Part shown: positions 1-13,689 of the stretch, piece by piece
How the letters are laid out: every line of letters begins with the position of its first letter
Position numbering within the stretch: the stretch's first letter is position 1
Assembly: GCA_019059635.1 (NCBI GenBank)
Contig: JAGVRJ010000013.1
Span: 1,240,001 to 1,304,000, forward strand
Direction: 5' to 3'
Origin: Proales similis
Lineage: Eukaryota; Rotifera; Eurotatoria; Ploima; Proalidae
DNA: 64,000 bases
Position numbers and translations under genes: made by a program
The notes under the pieces: model-generated
Databases searched by the model: none
Told to the model about the DNA's origin: nothing
The model's input: the letters and a program-made list of their open reading frames with translations, nothing else

Positions 1-436
1 AAAGCTTTTCTGCGGCCATTGTTTGAGAAATTCTCTTTTTTTGTTCGTCAAACTCCACTCTTGAGATTGAATAAGCTTTGAGATGAGAGGACGGCAAATG
101 CCTGGTTGGGGCTCATTTAGAGCCGAGCGTCTAATTTGTAGGTTAAATGTTGACAAATTCCATAGAAACAAACACCAGTGCTCTTTGAATGGCTGAGCAC
201 GTTGGTAAGACGCCATCGCAATAAGCATGAGCATTGGACGGAGATGAGTGCTTAAATAAGCTCACGCACAAAGCACCACCGCCAGCGCTAAAACAAAAAC
301 AAGAAAAAGACCAAAAGAGACGAGCGAGTGAGAAAGAGAGCAAGGAAGGGAGAGAAAGAGGGAGAGAGAGAGAATAGCGAAAAAAGATCAATTGAGGAAG
401 GACAATTGAGACCGTAGAAAAGTCCGCCGAGCAGTC
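1..436. other. 5' flank of the ARM-TIR-SAM gene
   Basis: No coding region recognised. A purine-rich (GA)n tract at about 340-375 lies some 60-95 bases upstream of the start codon at 437 and may be promoter-proximal or 5'UTR sequence. Any gene to the left is outside the window. Confidence 0.5.
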
Positions 437-2896
437 ATGAGCGAATTTGTCGAGTTCAACGTCGATCTAAAAGATCTAAAAGAAAAATGCAAACAGTTCA
501 AGCGGGCAGTTCAGTATTTGTGCAAAGTGCGACAGGCGTCGAGCATTCTGGACGACCAGATAAGCTACGCCGCTCTGTTCTATTTGAAATTCAGCCTGAA
601 CGACGACCAAACGTTTGTTCTAAACAACGAAGACTGGAAGTATTTGCCCAAGAGCAAACTCGACCAGACGATTGTCGACTTGCTGAACGAGCTGAGCGCC
701 AGATGCGACCAGTTTCAAGTGGACAACGTCAAAGTGGCCTCGACCAGCCCCAACCCGTCGGCCGATCTCAACGAGCGTTGCGTATCCATTCTGGACTATT
801 TGATCATAATAATCAACAAGCTGGCCGACATTCAGCTGACCAACGAGAGCCTGCTCGCGTTCAGTCAAAGTCTGCGCCAGAATGGCCTGATGACTGCGCT
901 GCTGAGCTTTTTCGCTCGAAAAGTCTACTTGAACAAAAAGTCGGGCGAGTTTGATCCGCAGGACCAGATGATTGGAATCTTGGCGGCGATCAGAAATTTG
1001 AGCGAGAATCCGTACATCGAACACGAATACTGGCAGCAGTTTGAACTTGACCAAGTGCTGGGCACATTCGGAGTGACCTGCGAGTACCAGGAGGCGTTCA
1101 AGAGCTTGTTTGCCGAAATCAAGTTCAACATTGAGCAAAAATCGCTGCCAGAGTGCTTGCAGGCGATCAGCGCTGCCAAAGAGATCGACCAGCTAGTCGA
1201 GCAGGAAGAGACGTTTCATTTGTTCTATCAAATGCGTTTCATCGTTAAACGGCCGGTGTTCAGCCAGTTTGAGTTGTTCATGGAATATGATCTGCGCGAG
1301 CCGCTAGAGCGTCTTCTGGCCCACTTTGCTCAGGCAAACATTGAATGGAACAAGAGCAAGATAGTGACGGAGAAGAAGCTCAAGGCGCCGGCCAGCATGG
1401 ACAGCCGCAAACTGAGCATCCTCTATTACCTGTTGAGTGCATTGAACGAGCTCATATTCCGCTCGATTGTGCTCAACAAGCATTTCGGCCGAATCGAAAT
1501 GGTCAAGACGTTGTTGCAGTTCTTGAGCGACCAGATGCTGAAGAGAATACCGACGGAGAAGAGCGCCGTCTTGCTGCTTGTGATCAAGAACCTGTCGATC
1601 ATGAGCCGGTGGGCAGAGGACTGCAAGTGCGAATGGAACAGTTTGAAACTGATCGAGATACTGCTCGGCATCATTAATCAGCTGAGCGGCAGGAAAGACA
1701 AAAACTACGACGAGCTGGTGGTGAGCGCCTATTACACGATCGGCAACATTGCGGACGACAATCAGATTGAGCAGCTGCCCGAGATCGAGTTTGTGATCAA
1801 GAAGCTGCTGTTCGAGCTCGACTCGGTCGCACAGCACTACGACGACGGCGACAGCCTGCCCAAGGTCAGAATTCAGTTTGTGAACGAGTCCAACAAAATA
1901 GATCGACACGAAGTGTCCTATTTCAACCGGGCCATTACAGGCACTCTCTACGGCCTCACTCGGTTCGCTGTCAACCAGAAAGCCAAACGCACCATATTCG
2001 CTCACATAAACGCCATTCAGACGCTCATATTTCTGGGCAACAAAATCGAACGCCTGTGCGCGCTCAAGCTGCTTGCACAGCTCTGCTTCGACGACCAAGT
2101 GGCCTCGTCGATTGAGGCCGACGAGCGCCTCTTCGGCTTTTTGAGCGAGCTAGTCAAGGAGGGCAAAGGCAGAGAAACGAAACGAGTGGCCAAAAACATC
2201 GTCTGGTCGGTAAAGCACAAGAAAAGCGACTTTGACCCTCGTCATCAGGTTTATCTGAGCTACAGCCCTAACTTGGCTCGCCTGGCCGACGAGCTGCGCG
2301 ACAAGCTCGAGGCAAGCAGCGGCGGCATTCGGGTGACAATGAACGAGAAAGACGCGGACATCAAAGCAGTGGCGGCCGCAATCGAAAAATGCTCAACGTT
2401 TGTGTTCACGATTTGCGAAAGGTACAGACTGAGCGAGGAGTGTCAGACCGAGTCGCAGTTCGCCTCCAGAAGTGGCAAACAAATGATCGGAGCTGTTCTC
2501 CAGGACGGCTACCAGGACGTGAGTGGCTGGCTGTCCGAGGTCCTTGCCGGCGGTCACATCATCGACGCAACCAAGATCTCGGTCACTTCTCTCGCCGAGC
2601 AGATAACGAACGTGATCGGCGGCCGCCCTGCAGACGGTCAAGCTCAAGAGAAGGTGGACGCCGAAAAGTGGAGCTCTGATGAGGTTGCTCGCTGGCTGGC
2701 CTCCTCCGGCATCCATCCTGCAATCATGAGCGTGTACAAGAATGTGGACGGCGCCACTCTGAGGCAAATAAACGCGATGCGTTTGCTCACTCCGCAGTTT
2801 TTCTTCCAGGCACTGAGCAAAGAGACTGGCGGCAAGATAAGCACGGCCGATATTGCTCACTTGAGTGCCAGACTCGAGCAGCTATTTCCGACTTGA
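437..2896 (+). CDS. ARM-TIR-SAM-like domain protein (SARM1-related)
   Basis: Intronless 819-residue protein. Residues about 1-590 are helical armadillo/HEAT-like repeats. A TIR domain starts near residue 603 (VYLSYS, then AIEKCSTFVFTICERY). A SAM-like helical domain starts near 741 (KWSSDEVARWLASSGI). SARM1 has the order ARM-SAM-SAM-TIR; here the TIR precedes a single C-terminal SAM-like domain. From memory this order is typical of a TIR family expanded in molluscs, annelids and rotifers, so I do not call it SARM1 itself. The segment SEECQTESQ puts a Glu (about residue 671) where TIR NADases keep their catalytic Glu, but the usual WxD..G loop of this family is degenerate (VTMNEKDADI). Probable role: cytosolic innate-immune or cell-death signalling, possibly NAD cleavage; this is inferred. 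The first ATG was taken. AATAAA occurs at 2960, with a second near 3012. Confidence 0.85.
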   Translation: MSEFVEFNVDLKDLKEKCKQFKRAVQYLCKVRQASSILDDQISYAALFYLKFSLNDDQTFVLNNEDWKYLPKSKLDQTIVDLLNELSARCDQFQVDNVKVASTSPNPSADLNERCVSILDYLIIIINKLADIQLTNESLLAFSQSLRQNGLMTALLSFFARKVYLNKKSGEFDPQDQMIGILAAIRNLSENPYIEHEYWQQFELDQVLGTFGVTCEYQEAFKSLFAEIKFNIEQKSLPECLQAISAAKEIDQLVEQEETFHLFYQMRFIVKRPVFSQFELFMEYDLREPLERLLAHFAQANIEWNKSKIVTEKKLKAPASMDSRKLSILYYLLSALNELIFRSIVLNKHFGRIEMVKTLLQFLSDQMLKRIPTEKSAVLLLVIKNLSIMSRWAEDCKCEWNSLKLIEILLGIINQLSGRKDKNYDELVVSAYYTIGNIADDNQIEQLPEIEFVIKKLLFELDSVAQHYDDGDSLPKVRIQFVNESNKIDRHEVSYFNRAITGTLYGLTRFAVNQKAKRTIFAHINAIQTLIFLGNKIERLCALKLLAQLCFDDQVASSIEADERLFGFLSELVKEGKGRETKRVAKNIVWSVKHKKSDFDPRHQVYLSYSPNLARLADELRDKLEASSGGIRVTMNEKDADIKAVAAAIEKCSTFVFTICERYRLSEECQTESQFASRSGKQMIGAVLQDGYQDVSGWLSEVLAGGHIIDATKISVTSLAEQITNVIGGRPADGQAQEKVDAEKWSSDEVARWLASSGIHPAIMSVYKNVDGATLRQINAMRLLTPQFFFQALSKETGGKISTADIAHLSARLEQLFPT

Positions 2897-3744
2897 AAAT
2901 AAGTTTAATGCAACGCTTTCATCTCATTGGGCTGCACTTGACTGCGCAAAAGTCGATTAAATAAATACCTAAAATAACAAGAGATTGAGCGTCCTAAACG
3001 ATGCACAAGAACAATAAACTTTTGAGAGCCAAGGCTAACCAAGAGATTTTGGCTAGAATTAGAGGCGAGCTGCCAACTCCTGCTCAGTCAATCTGTGTGT
3101 GTGTGTGCATTTGGAGGTATCCAATTTCCATAGCTACTCCCTATTTGATTAGCTGGCGCTAATTTCCCCGGCGAAACGCGCAATCAGGAAAGAGAAAGAG
3201 GCAAAGACTAGAAAGCAAGTAGCAGCTCGCGGTAGCTATGCGCCGAGCTGTGAACAGTTTGTCATCTAATGGGAGATCGCCTATAAGTTGGGAGCCGCCG
3301 TCATTACCGCTTATTTTCATTATTTTCTTCTTTTTTTCTTTTATTATTTTGGAGGTGATGACAACCGTTCGTTTGTTAGCAACACGCAACGACTGCGTTC
3401 GATTTGGCGACAAATCGGCAATGAACTATGCGCCTTCACCTTCTCACTCGCGCCCTGGCGTGGAGCTCACGCAAGAATAGAATTTAATTGTTATTTGCCA
3501 AGTGCCCAATACTGCACCAAGCCAGCCACACACACACACACACACAGAAAGTTATTGTGGGGCGAAAGCTAATGCCACTGCTGGGGGCTGCTGCTTAGTT
3601 ACATAATTTTGATTCGCAAGAGTAACGCGCAGTCCGCTGTGTGTTGATTTTCTTTTCTTCTTTTATATTCAAAGGGGAGAAAAGCGCGATCGAGCGAATT
3701 TTGGAGGGAGTTGATCGCGGCCGAACAAGAACAACGTGTAACAC
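2897..3744. other. Spacer between ARM-TIR-SAM and tektin-like genes
   Basis: Holds the 3'UTR and polyadenylation signals of the left gene and presumably the promoter of the tektin-like gene. A (GT)n stretch lies near 3095 and a (CA)n microsatellite at about 3527-3546. No convincing coding exon was found, and no RFX X-box was seen upstream of 3745. Confidence 0.5.
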
Positions 3745-5390
3745 ATGGCTGATCTGACGGGTCTGAATAGACCGCATACGGTCTCCAGCTTTCGCCAACT
3801 GTGCCATCAGCAGGCCAGCCGCAACGAGCACAGGTGGAGAGAGGAAGTCAACAAGCAAATAGAGAGCAGTCAGCGCGCGATTGATCGCAGCGATTTGAGC
3901 ATTCTGAACGCCAAGCTTAACGACCCGCTGACCAATCTCAGAGACGTGCTGCGAACCCTTAGCAACCAGGAGGCGTTCAGCTACATGAGACAGTGCCGGC
4001 TAGTCATAGCCAAACTGAAGAAATGCTGGGTGGACGTGAACGAAGAGATCAAGTCGCTGAGCCGATGTCGCAAGTACATGGAGTCGGCGATTGAACATAT
4101 CCGCAAGGACATAATCATAAACCAGGAGACGGTCGAGAACAGAAAAGTCCGTCCCAACAACGAGCCCGTAAGACCATTGACCATCGGGTGCACTTTTTTG
4201 CAGCACTCATTCATCGCGCTCATTTAAAGAAGCCCGACCACGTGGACTGCGAGCTAGAGGCGGAGAAAATGCTGCTGAGCAACTTGAAGAGAAATCTCGA
4301 GACTGTGCTCAAGCCCATTCTGCTCTATCTGATGGTAAGCAGCCTCTGACCAAGCGTAAAGACGGCGTTTTCATTGCCAAGTGCCTGAAGGAACTGGACA
4401 AAGTTCGCGACACGCTCGACAAACTCTACAATGAACGCTCTAAAGTGACCGATTACATTTGTCAATGTCTAACGCAATCGCTTCGCAGCTACGACCGAGT
4501 CGCCTCTTACAAACGGTAAAACGAGCTTGGCGTTTTTTTTAAACGAGACCAAGTCAAAGCCAACTCGGCGTGTTTGATTGTTCAAGCTCCTCGCAGCCCG
4601 ATTTGAGTCGACCGAAGACATCGGTGACGAGAAGCAACGCAAGTCTAATCGGCAAGGAGTCGCTCGAGGCGTTCCAAGTTGGCCCTCTGAACGCCATTAC
4701 GCAAGAGTGTATAGACGCAATGAGCCTGGCGCAGCAGCGCATCGCCGAGTCGAAAGAGCTCCGCGCCAGGGCCAAGGTGCTAATCAAGGAGTGCGTAGAC
4801 AACGCGTCCAGCTATCAGGAGAGCATCAATGAGACCATAAAAGAGAAGATAAACGAGTGCATCGCGCTGTCGGTAAGTTGTCAGCTCTTGTTGCCAGTCC
4901 TCTCTAAGCTGTGACGCGAATAGAACGCGCTGGGTGTGGGCATTGGCGAGAATGCGTTGGCTGTCAACCGAGCGGTTCGGTGGCACGAGGTCAACTCTCT
5001 GGCCTACAAGTATTCACTGGGCCCAGAGAAGAGCAGCGACCTGATGACCTACGAGAAGCTGGACCGGCCGCTCACAAGCAAGCTGCAAAGCCATCCTGGT
5101 CACCAGATGCCTGAGGCTCAGCAAATCGCCAAAGTAAACTTGCGTCCTGCTCGCTGGTCCAGTAGCCGGCCGGTCTAATTCGATCATAATTTGAGGGTTC
5201 GGAGGAGCTGAAAAAGTCCGTAGCCAACACGGAAAAGCAAATAAAGACCTTGAAGGTGATCGGACAGCGCTTGAACTCGAGTCAGCGAATCAAGAACGCT
5301 CAGTGCTCGTTGGACTCGTCGTTACTGCGTCGTCGTCGCGAGCTCATCGACCATCGATGGACCCCGAACGGCTACGTCAAGAACACTTGA
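3745..5390 (+). CDS. Tektin-like axonemal protein (TEKTL1/CCDC105-like)
   Basis: Six exons join in phase (3745-4167, 4230-4334, 4382-4515, 4587-4872, 4924-5133, 5196-5390) to give about 450 residues. The protein is almost entirely helical coiled coil: N-terminal WREEVNKQI, RCRKYMESAIEHIRKDI before the first junction, the tektin-like RPNNEP/KPDHVDCELEAEK junction, a central LDKVRDTLDKLYNERSKV block, and a late KIKTLK-type helix. Arrangement and length match tektins and more closely tektin-like 1 (CCDC105), a filament inside doublet microtubules of cilia and sperm tails. The canonical tektin nonapeptide RPNVELCRD is replaced by a divergent RPNNEPKPD. Introns are 47-71 nt. AATAAA at 5499. It faces the aminotransferase gene tail to tail. 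Family is fairly sure, the subfamily less so. Confidence 0.8.
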
Positions 5391-5651
5391 GTCACGAGCA
5401 ACCAGTTGATCAATGAGCGTCCAATTTTCGACTTGCTCGTCATCAGACAGAGAGAGAGAGCGGTTCGCGGCCATTTAACATTCATGTTTCTGTTCGGAAT
5501 AAAAACTGCACGTTTGCCATCCAATCGACGCCGATCAAATCAATTTACATGCACTCACACGCACAGAACAAGTTTTATTCGCTAGACATTCGAACTAACT
5601 GGCGGCTCCTAACAGCTTTGAGAATAGAGAGAGCGACGAGGGCCGCAGCTT

Positions 5652-7348
<1,697 letters not shown>

Positions 7349-7794
7349 GTTTTTGCGTTTGATTCAAATCTCTTAATCTAGTTAAATGCGAATAGACAGA
7401 AATTAGCGTCAATAGAGTCGGAATATTGAAATCGCTTGAAACAGAGAAAAAAGAGTCAAGCAGAAGAGGAGCAAGAAGAAGAGGAAGAGAAGGCTGTGGC
7501 ATCGACGAGGCAACTCATCGACAGTCTCATTTAATTGATTTTTATCAACATTCAGATTTGACTCGAATTTTAATTTATATTGCTTTTTAAATTGTTTTAA
7601 ATTGCAGTTAAATCGGGCGTGGACGGCAGCTGCATTGCGCAAGAAATTGAAAGAATTGTGAATTGAAAAGGAAATTGAAAAAAAAAATTGAAAAATGATG
7701 TAGTTGGCTTCTGCGCTGTCACGATAGTCAAATTAATTATGGACGAATTGACGAACAGCGAGAGTAAATGAGCAATTTAATGAGCAGCGTTTGC
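7349..7794. other. Spacer between two minus-strand genes
   Basis: Contains the upstream region of the aminotransferase and the 3' end of the next minus-strand gene. AT-rich, with short A runs near 7679-7695; no feature recognised. Confidence 0.4.
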
Positions 7795-9164
7795 TTAGAA
7801 GCTATGCGATAGTTTTCTGTAGGCTGAGAACTCGCGGTAGAAAAACTTGCCCAATTTGGCTAAGAGTAGCACGCAGAACAGAACCAGAAGCGTGAGGTGA
7901 AGGAAAAAGTTGGAGCCGAGTAGCGAGTGAATCGACTGCACTGTTGGCGTCAAGGTGCTGAACACCTGGCGGCGGTCGTTGGCAAGCAGCTCGTTTTTGA
8001 ACGAGACAAGTATGAATGCGCCCGTGCTGAGCCAGGGCGAGAATATGAATTTACAGTATTTGTAGGCGATCACGTTCTCGACCAGGAAGTGCGAGATCAG
8101 CTTGGTGAACAGCACAAACAGGCTGATTGTGTTGGCCGTGTGCGGACTCAGATTGTATTCGACAATCAGAGACTTGTTTAGAACTATGACGAAGGCGACG
8201 AAGGCCCAGTCGGCGAGAATGGCCAGGCCGTTTTGAACAAGCATTCGCACGCACCAGACGTCGGCCACCCTAAGGCGAAAGGCGCATTTAGCATGCAGTC
8301 ACGTGAGCAGAGGTGCCGACCTGGATCGACTCACTTTTCGGTGTAATACAACTCGCGCTGGTAGTCGCAGAGCTTGAACAGCGATATGAACAGGGCAATG
8401 TAGATGCCGACAAACATCAAGTGCAAATAGATGGCTGCGTACTGTTGGTGGTCAAGAGACGGGGCAAAGTTAGATTATGACGATTATGAAATTAGATTAT
8501 GGCCGATAATGATGATCTGGTTGTCTGGTTACCGAATAGAGCTCGTTGGCAATGAAAATCAGCGACGCCATGTGCATGCTGAACGAGATCAACACGTTCA
8601 AGTAGACGAGCGAGTGCATGGTGGGCGGATATTTGTAAAGGTAGTCGGACGACGACTTGCGGAAGATGGTGCTCACGCCGTACAGCAGCCAAGCGATCTA
8701 CTCAAGAGGCGAGTGAGAAGAGCGAGGAGGCGCTCACAAGTTGTGCTGTCTCACCTGCCAAGCGTACGGAAGCATCCAGGTGTACGCAAGCCAATAAGAA
8801 CGGCTGAACTGAACGTTGTAGTGACCGCTTTCATTTTGAGAGTGGTTGCTCAGGTCAAAGTGAAACACTGACAGATGAGAGAGAGAGAGATGAATTGGTA
8901 ATTAGATGCACCAACGAGAAAGGCCCCGCTTTGATAATACCATTTTCGGGCTTGTAGAACGCATAGACTGCGTTGAACGCCACCGTTAGAACAGACGTGA
9001 GCAGAGTGGCTGCAATCAAGGCGATGCGTCTAAAGCTGTGCTCGTATCTTTGTTTTGTAATGTAGACAACGTGACGAGAATTAAAAACAATCGCAAACGA
9101 ATAGAGAGAGAGAGAAATACTTTTCCTCAAACGATTGTGACCACATGGATCGGTTTGCAGGCAT
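7795..9164 (-). CDS. Multi-pass membrane protein, family not recognised
   Basis: Hand-spliced from an ATG at 9164. Exon 1 (9164-9121) encodes MPANRSMWSQSFEEK and joins exon 2 (9047-8941) in phase, then an exon beginning VFHFDLSNHSQNESG near 8866. Later exons read YWLAYTWMLPYAW, IAWLLYGVSTIFRKSSSDY, HSLVYLNVLISFSMHMA, YAAIYLHLMFVGIYIALF and a last exon from about 8271 to 7795. About eight hydrophobic helices are visible, with an extracellular-type NHSQNES loop holding glycosylation sequons after the first. The C-terminus (KFFYREFSAYRKLSHSF) is basic. I know of no named family that fits; it could be a transporter, a receptor-like protein or a lipid-modifying enzyme. Confidence is in the gene, not in a function. 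Confidence 0.7.
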
Positions 9165-9957
9165 CTTATCTCTCGCTTTGTTTGTGCGTGTGTGGGCTCG
9201 GCGTGCGTGTCCTTATCAGCAATTTTCTAAACGCGCTAGAATCGGCTCTTTTAGCTGCTCGCTGTTGTTTGATCGCCACTCGGCTCGCGAGTTTTGAAAT
9301 TTTGCAAGCAAAAGAAAAAAAAAAGATGCAAAAATGGGCCTAGATGGCAAAACTAGATGCAACTAAGCGAATCGTAATCAAGCTAATGCGGCAAGGAGAG
9401 ACGCGTAGCGACGGCACTCGCTGAGCACAGCTCTCTGAGACAGACGGCGTCTACTTGCTGCCTATTGTTGTTCAGTTCTAAATTATCCACTCGGCAGCTT
9501 CAAACTCGGCCTGCCTGGTTGAAAGAAACCGCTTTTGTTTTCTCGCTGCGTTTAAACAAACTTCCTGACTGATCGAGTGAAATCGATTCGAATCGAGCGC
9601 ATAAAGAGCGTGAGAGAGCGCGCTTGTCCATGTCTTTGCTGCATGAATTGTTTTTGTTGAGAAAATTCAAACAGGCAAGCAGATAGCTGAACGTTAAAGC
9701 GTCCCAGAATGATGATTACCAAGCAAAACTGGATGCGCCTGCCGCCGGATCGTTCAGCTTCAGACAAAGAGCTGCTTCGACATAATTAGTCCAGTGCGCG
9801 CGCTTTGCAAACTCGCTGCTGTCATTTGGGCCAGTTCTTGTTTAAAATTTATTTCGGCAACAAAAGTCAATAAAAACAGATTGGGATAGAAAATTGAAAC
9901 AAAGAGCGTCGAGCGGTCTCTAGTCGAGCAGCAGCATCAGCGGTGAAGATGGAGCAT
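9165..9957. other. Spacer, no gene seen
   Basis: Upstream region of the multi-pass gene and 3' end of the dynein intermediate chain gene, whose minus-strand AATAAA is at 9848-9853. A (GT)n-like run lies near 9181. Short open frames here look random in composition. Confidence 0.5.
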
Positions 9958-12665
9958 TTAGCCGAAGCGGCTCAGAACATTGTCGAGCTGGTCGCGACTG
10001 TTTCTTGAGCTCTCGTGCCTCAGTTCATTGAACAGACGAATGCTGTCGCCGTATGTGGCATTGAACTGCTCTTTTTCGATTCGGACGTACTTTTCGCTCA
10101 GCTCGTAGATGCTCACTTGACCGTGCTCGTCGCCGACCGCGAGCTCTAGGCCCGTCGGTGACCATCTGACTCGGTTTAGAGAGCAGTTGCCGCCCTCTTG
10201 ACTTTTGATCGACAACGACGGCTGCTCTGTTTGTCGTCTGAGATTCCACAGGTCGAGGTGGCCCGAGCCATCGACACTGGCAAAAAGGGCCGGGTTCGAT
10301 GGCGACCATTGAACGTCAAACACATAGTCGCTGCGGCATTCGAACGTGTGCAGCGGTCGACTGTCTCCTTCCTGGTCGCAATTAATCATTTAGAAGCCGA
10401 GTTTGGCTCGATTGAGCTCAATTGGCACCAACCCAAATATTCCAAAGTTTAATGCTCGAGTCAAACGAAGAGCTGAGAATGAGCGGCCTGAAGGAATGCT
10501 CGCTGCCGTCCAGAGAGCGCAAGTCCTGGCAGCTTACGCCTGTGATCGGGCCGTGGTGATCGCTCATGCACATTGCCATCTCGATCTGACTGCTGTCCGA
10601 ATGGTTCAAGGTCGCATGTTTCAGATTCGAGTGGGCCAAGATTTGCTTACTTGTTGAGTAAAGTGAGAGAATGAAGTGAACCGTCCTCACTGCCGAGCAA
10701 AGCCTCGTACTCTCTCGCCGAGTGCATGGCGTGCTCGTTCACTGGCTGAAATATGTCGACGCAAGTCGGATAGAGATTCTTGTGGTTCGCATTCGAACTG
10801 GCCAACTCCTTGCTCTCGAAAGGCTGATTGAGATTCTCTAGAGTCCATTGACAAGCGCAGCCGTCGTCGCTGATCGTCAAGAGACAGGCCGCTTCCGCCT
10901 GGCCCAGCACCCGGAGGCAATAGACCGGACACTAAGTTTAAATGGTTAGAGAGCGTGGAGATGGCGATGAAAAAAAAAGACATTACCATGTGAGATTTGG
11001 AAGAGAGCGATGAGTGCTGAACGGGTGTTCGCTTATTCGAGCGCATGTCCCACATGAGCACTTGGCCCGAGTACGTGCCGGCCAGAATCAGGTTCGGATC
11101 GAATGGTGAAAACAAACAGGCAGTGATGAGGCTCTATTTGTTCGAGTTAAGCACAGCGATTCGGCTCGGTCAGACTGTCACTCACCATGGACGTGAGGGT
11201 TTTCAATGGCTTTTGGCCGTTTTGGCCGCCTTGTAGGCTCCAGACGGCAACCAAGCTCTCGGCAAGAGATTCGTCGCTGTAAAATTTCGGGTCGTCGAAT
11301 GTGCTCAAGATGAGCTCTGGATTCTGTTGGAAGCAAATTCAGTTCGAAATTGATTCGACGCCGAAGAGTGCAACTCACCGTTCGGGACCAGTCGAGACTG
11401 GAGACCACTGAGGAGGAGAGCTCTTTGCAAAAATAACGCGCCTTGAGCCGGATCGCTTCGTCGTCTGCGTCGACATTCGAACTTGAATTGCAAATATTTA
11501 AACAAAGCCGAGAGCCGAGTGAACTGGTGAGATATTTACCTTTCGGCTCCGATCGACGCCGTGTAATCGACAAATATGTTTTGACTGTTTTGATTAAGCG
11601 CTCGCTCTATCACTGGTCGTCTCGTCTTTAGGAAGTGCAGAAAGCGGTCCGGATCGATACTGCTAAGAATGTTTGCAGTCGTTGATTGCTGCAACTGCTG
11701 GTGCGGCTCGTTCGGCTGCTCATCTGTTTGACTGGCATCATGATCGTTGAGCTCTGACTCGTCGAAATTCGAAACTAAAATTCAGTCATTTTTGAGTAAA
11801 GCGGAAGCATATTTGAGGACCGAGGGTCCAACTCTGTTCGATCAAGCACCTTTGAGATGAGAGAGAGACTCCATGGCAGCCGATGCAAACTCGTCTTCCC
11901 ACTGAAGTATGTCGTGCACAAGAATGTCCTCGTAGAAGGAGAGCGGCTTGGCCACCGCTGAACAGTCCATAATTGACAGTCGTTGAAGCTCATCAGTTGG
12001 CCAAAAATGGGACGCAGAACCACTTACGTTTGGCAATAGGTCGCTCCTCGTGCTCGATCGACACTGCTCCGGCCTCTTCCTCGTCGGACAAATCGGCGCC
12101 GTTCGATCGAGCAGCGGTCACCTGTTCGTTGGCTGTTTGCGTTTCTTTCGAGTATTTGATTTTCTCATCCGGGAAGATGTCGACCACGTTCAGATTGACC
12201 TGACTTTGCAGATGCTCAAGTTGGCTGCGCAAAATTAAAACGAAAATGTAGAAAAATTGTTCGAGAGAGAGAGAGAGAGAGAAAATGAAACAAAATGAAG
12301 AACTGGAACTTACATGGAAAGAGGCTTGGCGGCCGACGGCTGATTTGAGTTCGATTGAAAAGTTGAGGCGGAATTCGGTTGTCTCTGAGCAACTATTTGG
12401 CTTTCGACCAAGTCGTTCAGGCCGAACTTGAGCAGAATATGATCTGCGCTCTCAGCAGTCTCCGACAAGCGACCAGGCCCAGACAAGCTGTCATCGTTGG
12501 CGTAGCGATCCTTAAGCCCAAGTGAATTGGGTTCATTTCGATGCGGGTCTAATTCTGACTCACCTTGTTGGCGGCGGCGGCGGCAGCTCGTTCGGCTTTA
12601 CGCTGACGGAACTGCTCGAGAAGAGCTCTTTTCCTCTCTAACTCGGCCTTCTTGTCGCTGCTCAT
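9958..12665 (-). CDS. DYNC1I: Cytoplasmic dynein 1 intermediate chain
   Basis: Scaffold subunit of cytoplasmic dynein 1; it binds dynactin p150 by its N-terminus and the heavy and light chains further on. The first exon, from ATG at 12665, reads MSSDKKAELERKRALLEQF and continues as a charged coiled coil ending in AERAAAAANK, typical of the p150/NudE-binding segment. Next come an S/Q-rich linker and the diagnostic light-chain region with KIKYSKETQT. The C-terminal half is a WD40 propeller: SPFDPNLILAGTYSGQVLMW, NKRTPVQ, CLLTISDDGCACQWTL, LILSSSFDSSIKLWN, VFDVQWSPSNPALFASVDG, LNRVRWSPTGLELAVGD. The phrases match DYNC1I rather than axonemal intermediate chains. Around nine exons with short introns; not all edges were fixed. 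No truncation seen. Confidence 0.92.
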
Positions 12666-13689
12666 CGCTGCTGCACCTGTTTGTTGATGCTGCGCTTGCT
12701 CTTGTCAGTTGTTATCGCTGCTTGTGCTCTTGCTTGTGTGCTATTCAGGGCAGCAGCCTGTTCTGGTCCATAGCCACCTCACCGTTCGGCGTCGATTGTG
12801 TTCACCTGATATGTCCTATTCAACAAGCGTCTCGGCCGGCTATTGTCTAGCCAGGAAAAATTCAAATCAGCATACAGTTAGTTTCTTCACTCGTTCAGAA
12901 ATTTATCAGTCTACGCCTCTAGAGTGAAATTTGGATGATTATTCACGCACTCGCCCTCAAGCATTTGCATATTTGCATCCAAAATCCAACCCGATCGGCC
13001 GAATCGTGTTTTATGAATTGCAAATAAATTATGCTGATCGAACGCTGCTCTGCTCCGACGAGAGACAAGCGCAAGCCGCCGCTTTGCTGACCACTGCACT
13101 AGCATTGTGCTCCGAGTGTGTGCTTGAGCGTGCGTGTGTTTGAGTTGTTGGAGCGCGGGTGCAAGAGTCATTTGCTCACTCCAACTCGTGTTCAAGTCAA
13201 ACCTAGTCGAAACAGAGACCAGCTCAAGCATGCAAAACATGCGGCACGTGTCAATCAAATCCCTCGCCGGAGAGAATCTGTTCTAATTTAGCCGGTCCGA
13301 GTCGACACGATCAATTCTTATTGTTATGGCCAAAGTAGTAAGAAAGCAACCCTAAAGTAAGCAAGCACTTTTAGACCGTTCGCTCTGCCTAATAAATCAT
13401 CTGCTTGGCTTGAACTGAGCTAGTGAATTGTTCATAATTTCTCTAGAAACCAGTTTGCCGATCTGGATGCGGTTTTTAGAGAAAGTAACCGAATCGCTGG
13501 CTGTTGACTTATTTTCAAGTGCGACTAGAAGTGCAGGTGGTGTCGTGTACCGCGAGAGAGAGAGTGACAGACAGAGCGAGCTAAGAGTGAAGCCAGTTTG
13601 CGAGTGCGAGAGTGACTTTTGGTTGTGGCCAGTTTATTGTTGAAGTGAATAAAAGAGAAACAAACGAATTAGAGCTGAAAAGTTGAAGT
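12666..13689. other. Spacer between dynein IC and radial spoke genes
   Basis: About 1 kb holding the promoter of the dynein intermediate chain gene and the 3' end of the radial spoke gene (minus-strand AATAAA at 13633-13638). Open frames on both strands have no coding character. A short (GA)n run occurs near 13553-13565. Confidence 0.5.

Noticed and set aside
620-2860. Long open frames on the minus strand and in other frames opposite the ARM-TIR-SAM gene
   Set aside because: They are antisense shadows created by the strong codon bias of the real gene; no domains, and composition is atypical. The same holds for frames opposite RSPH, nanos, GPCR2, slingshot, Ro60, EDEM3.
437-2896. Calling the first gene SARM1
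   Set aside because: The domain order (TIR before a single SAM-like domain) and lack of tandem SAM domains differ from SARM1.
3095-3546. GT and CA runs as CRISPR-like or mobile-element repeats
   Set aside because: They are simple dinucleotide microsatellites; no spaced direct repeats, terminal inverted repeats or transposase fragments were seen anywhere in the window.
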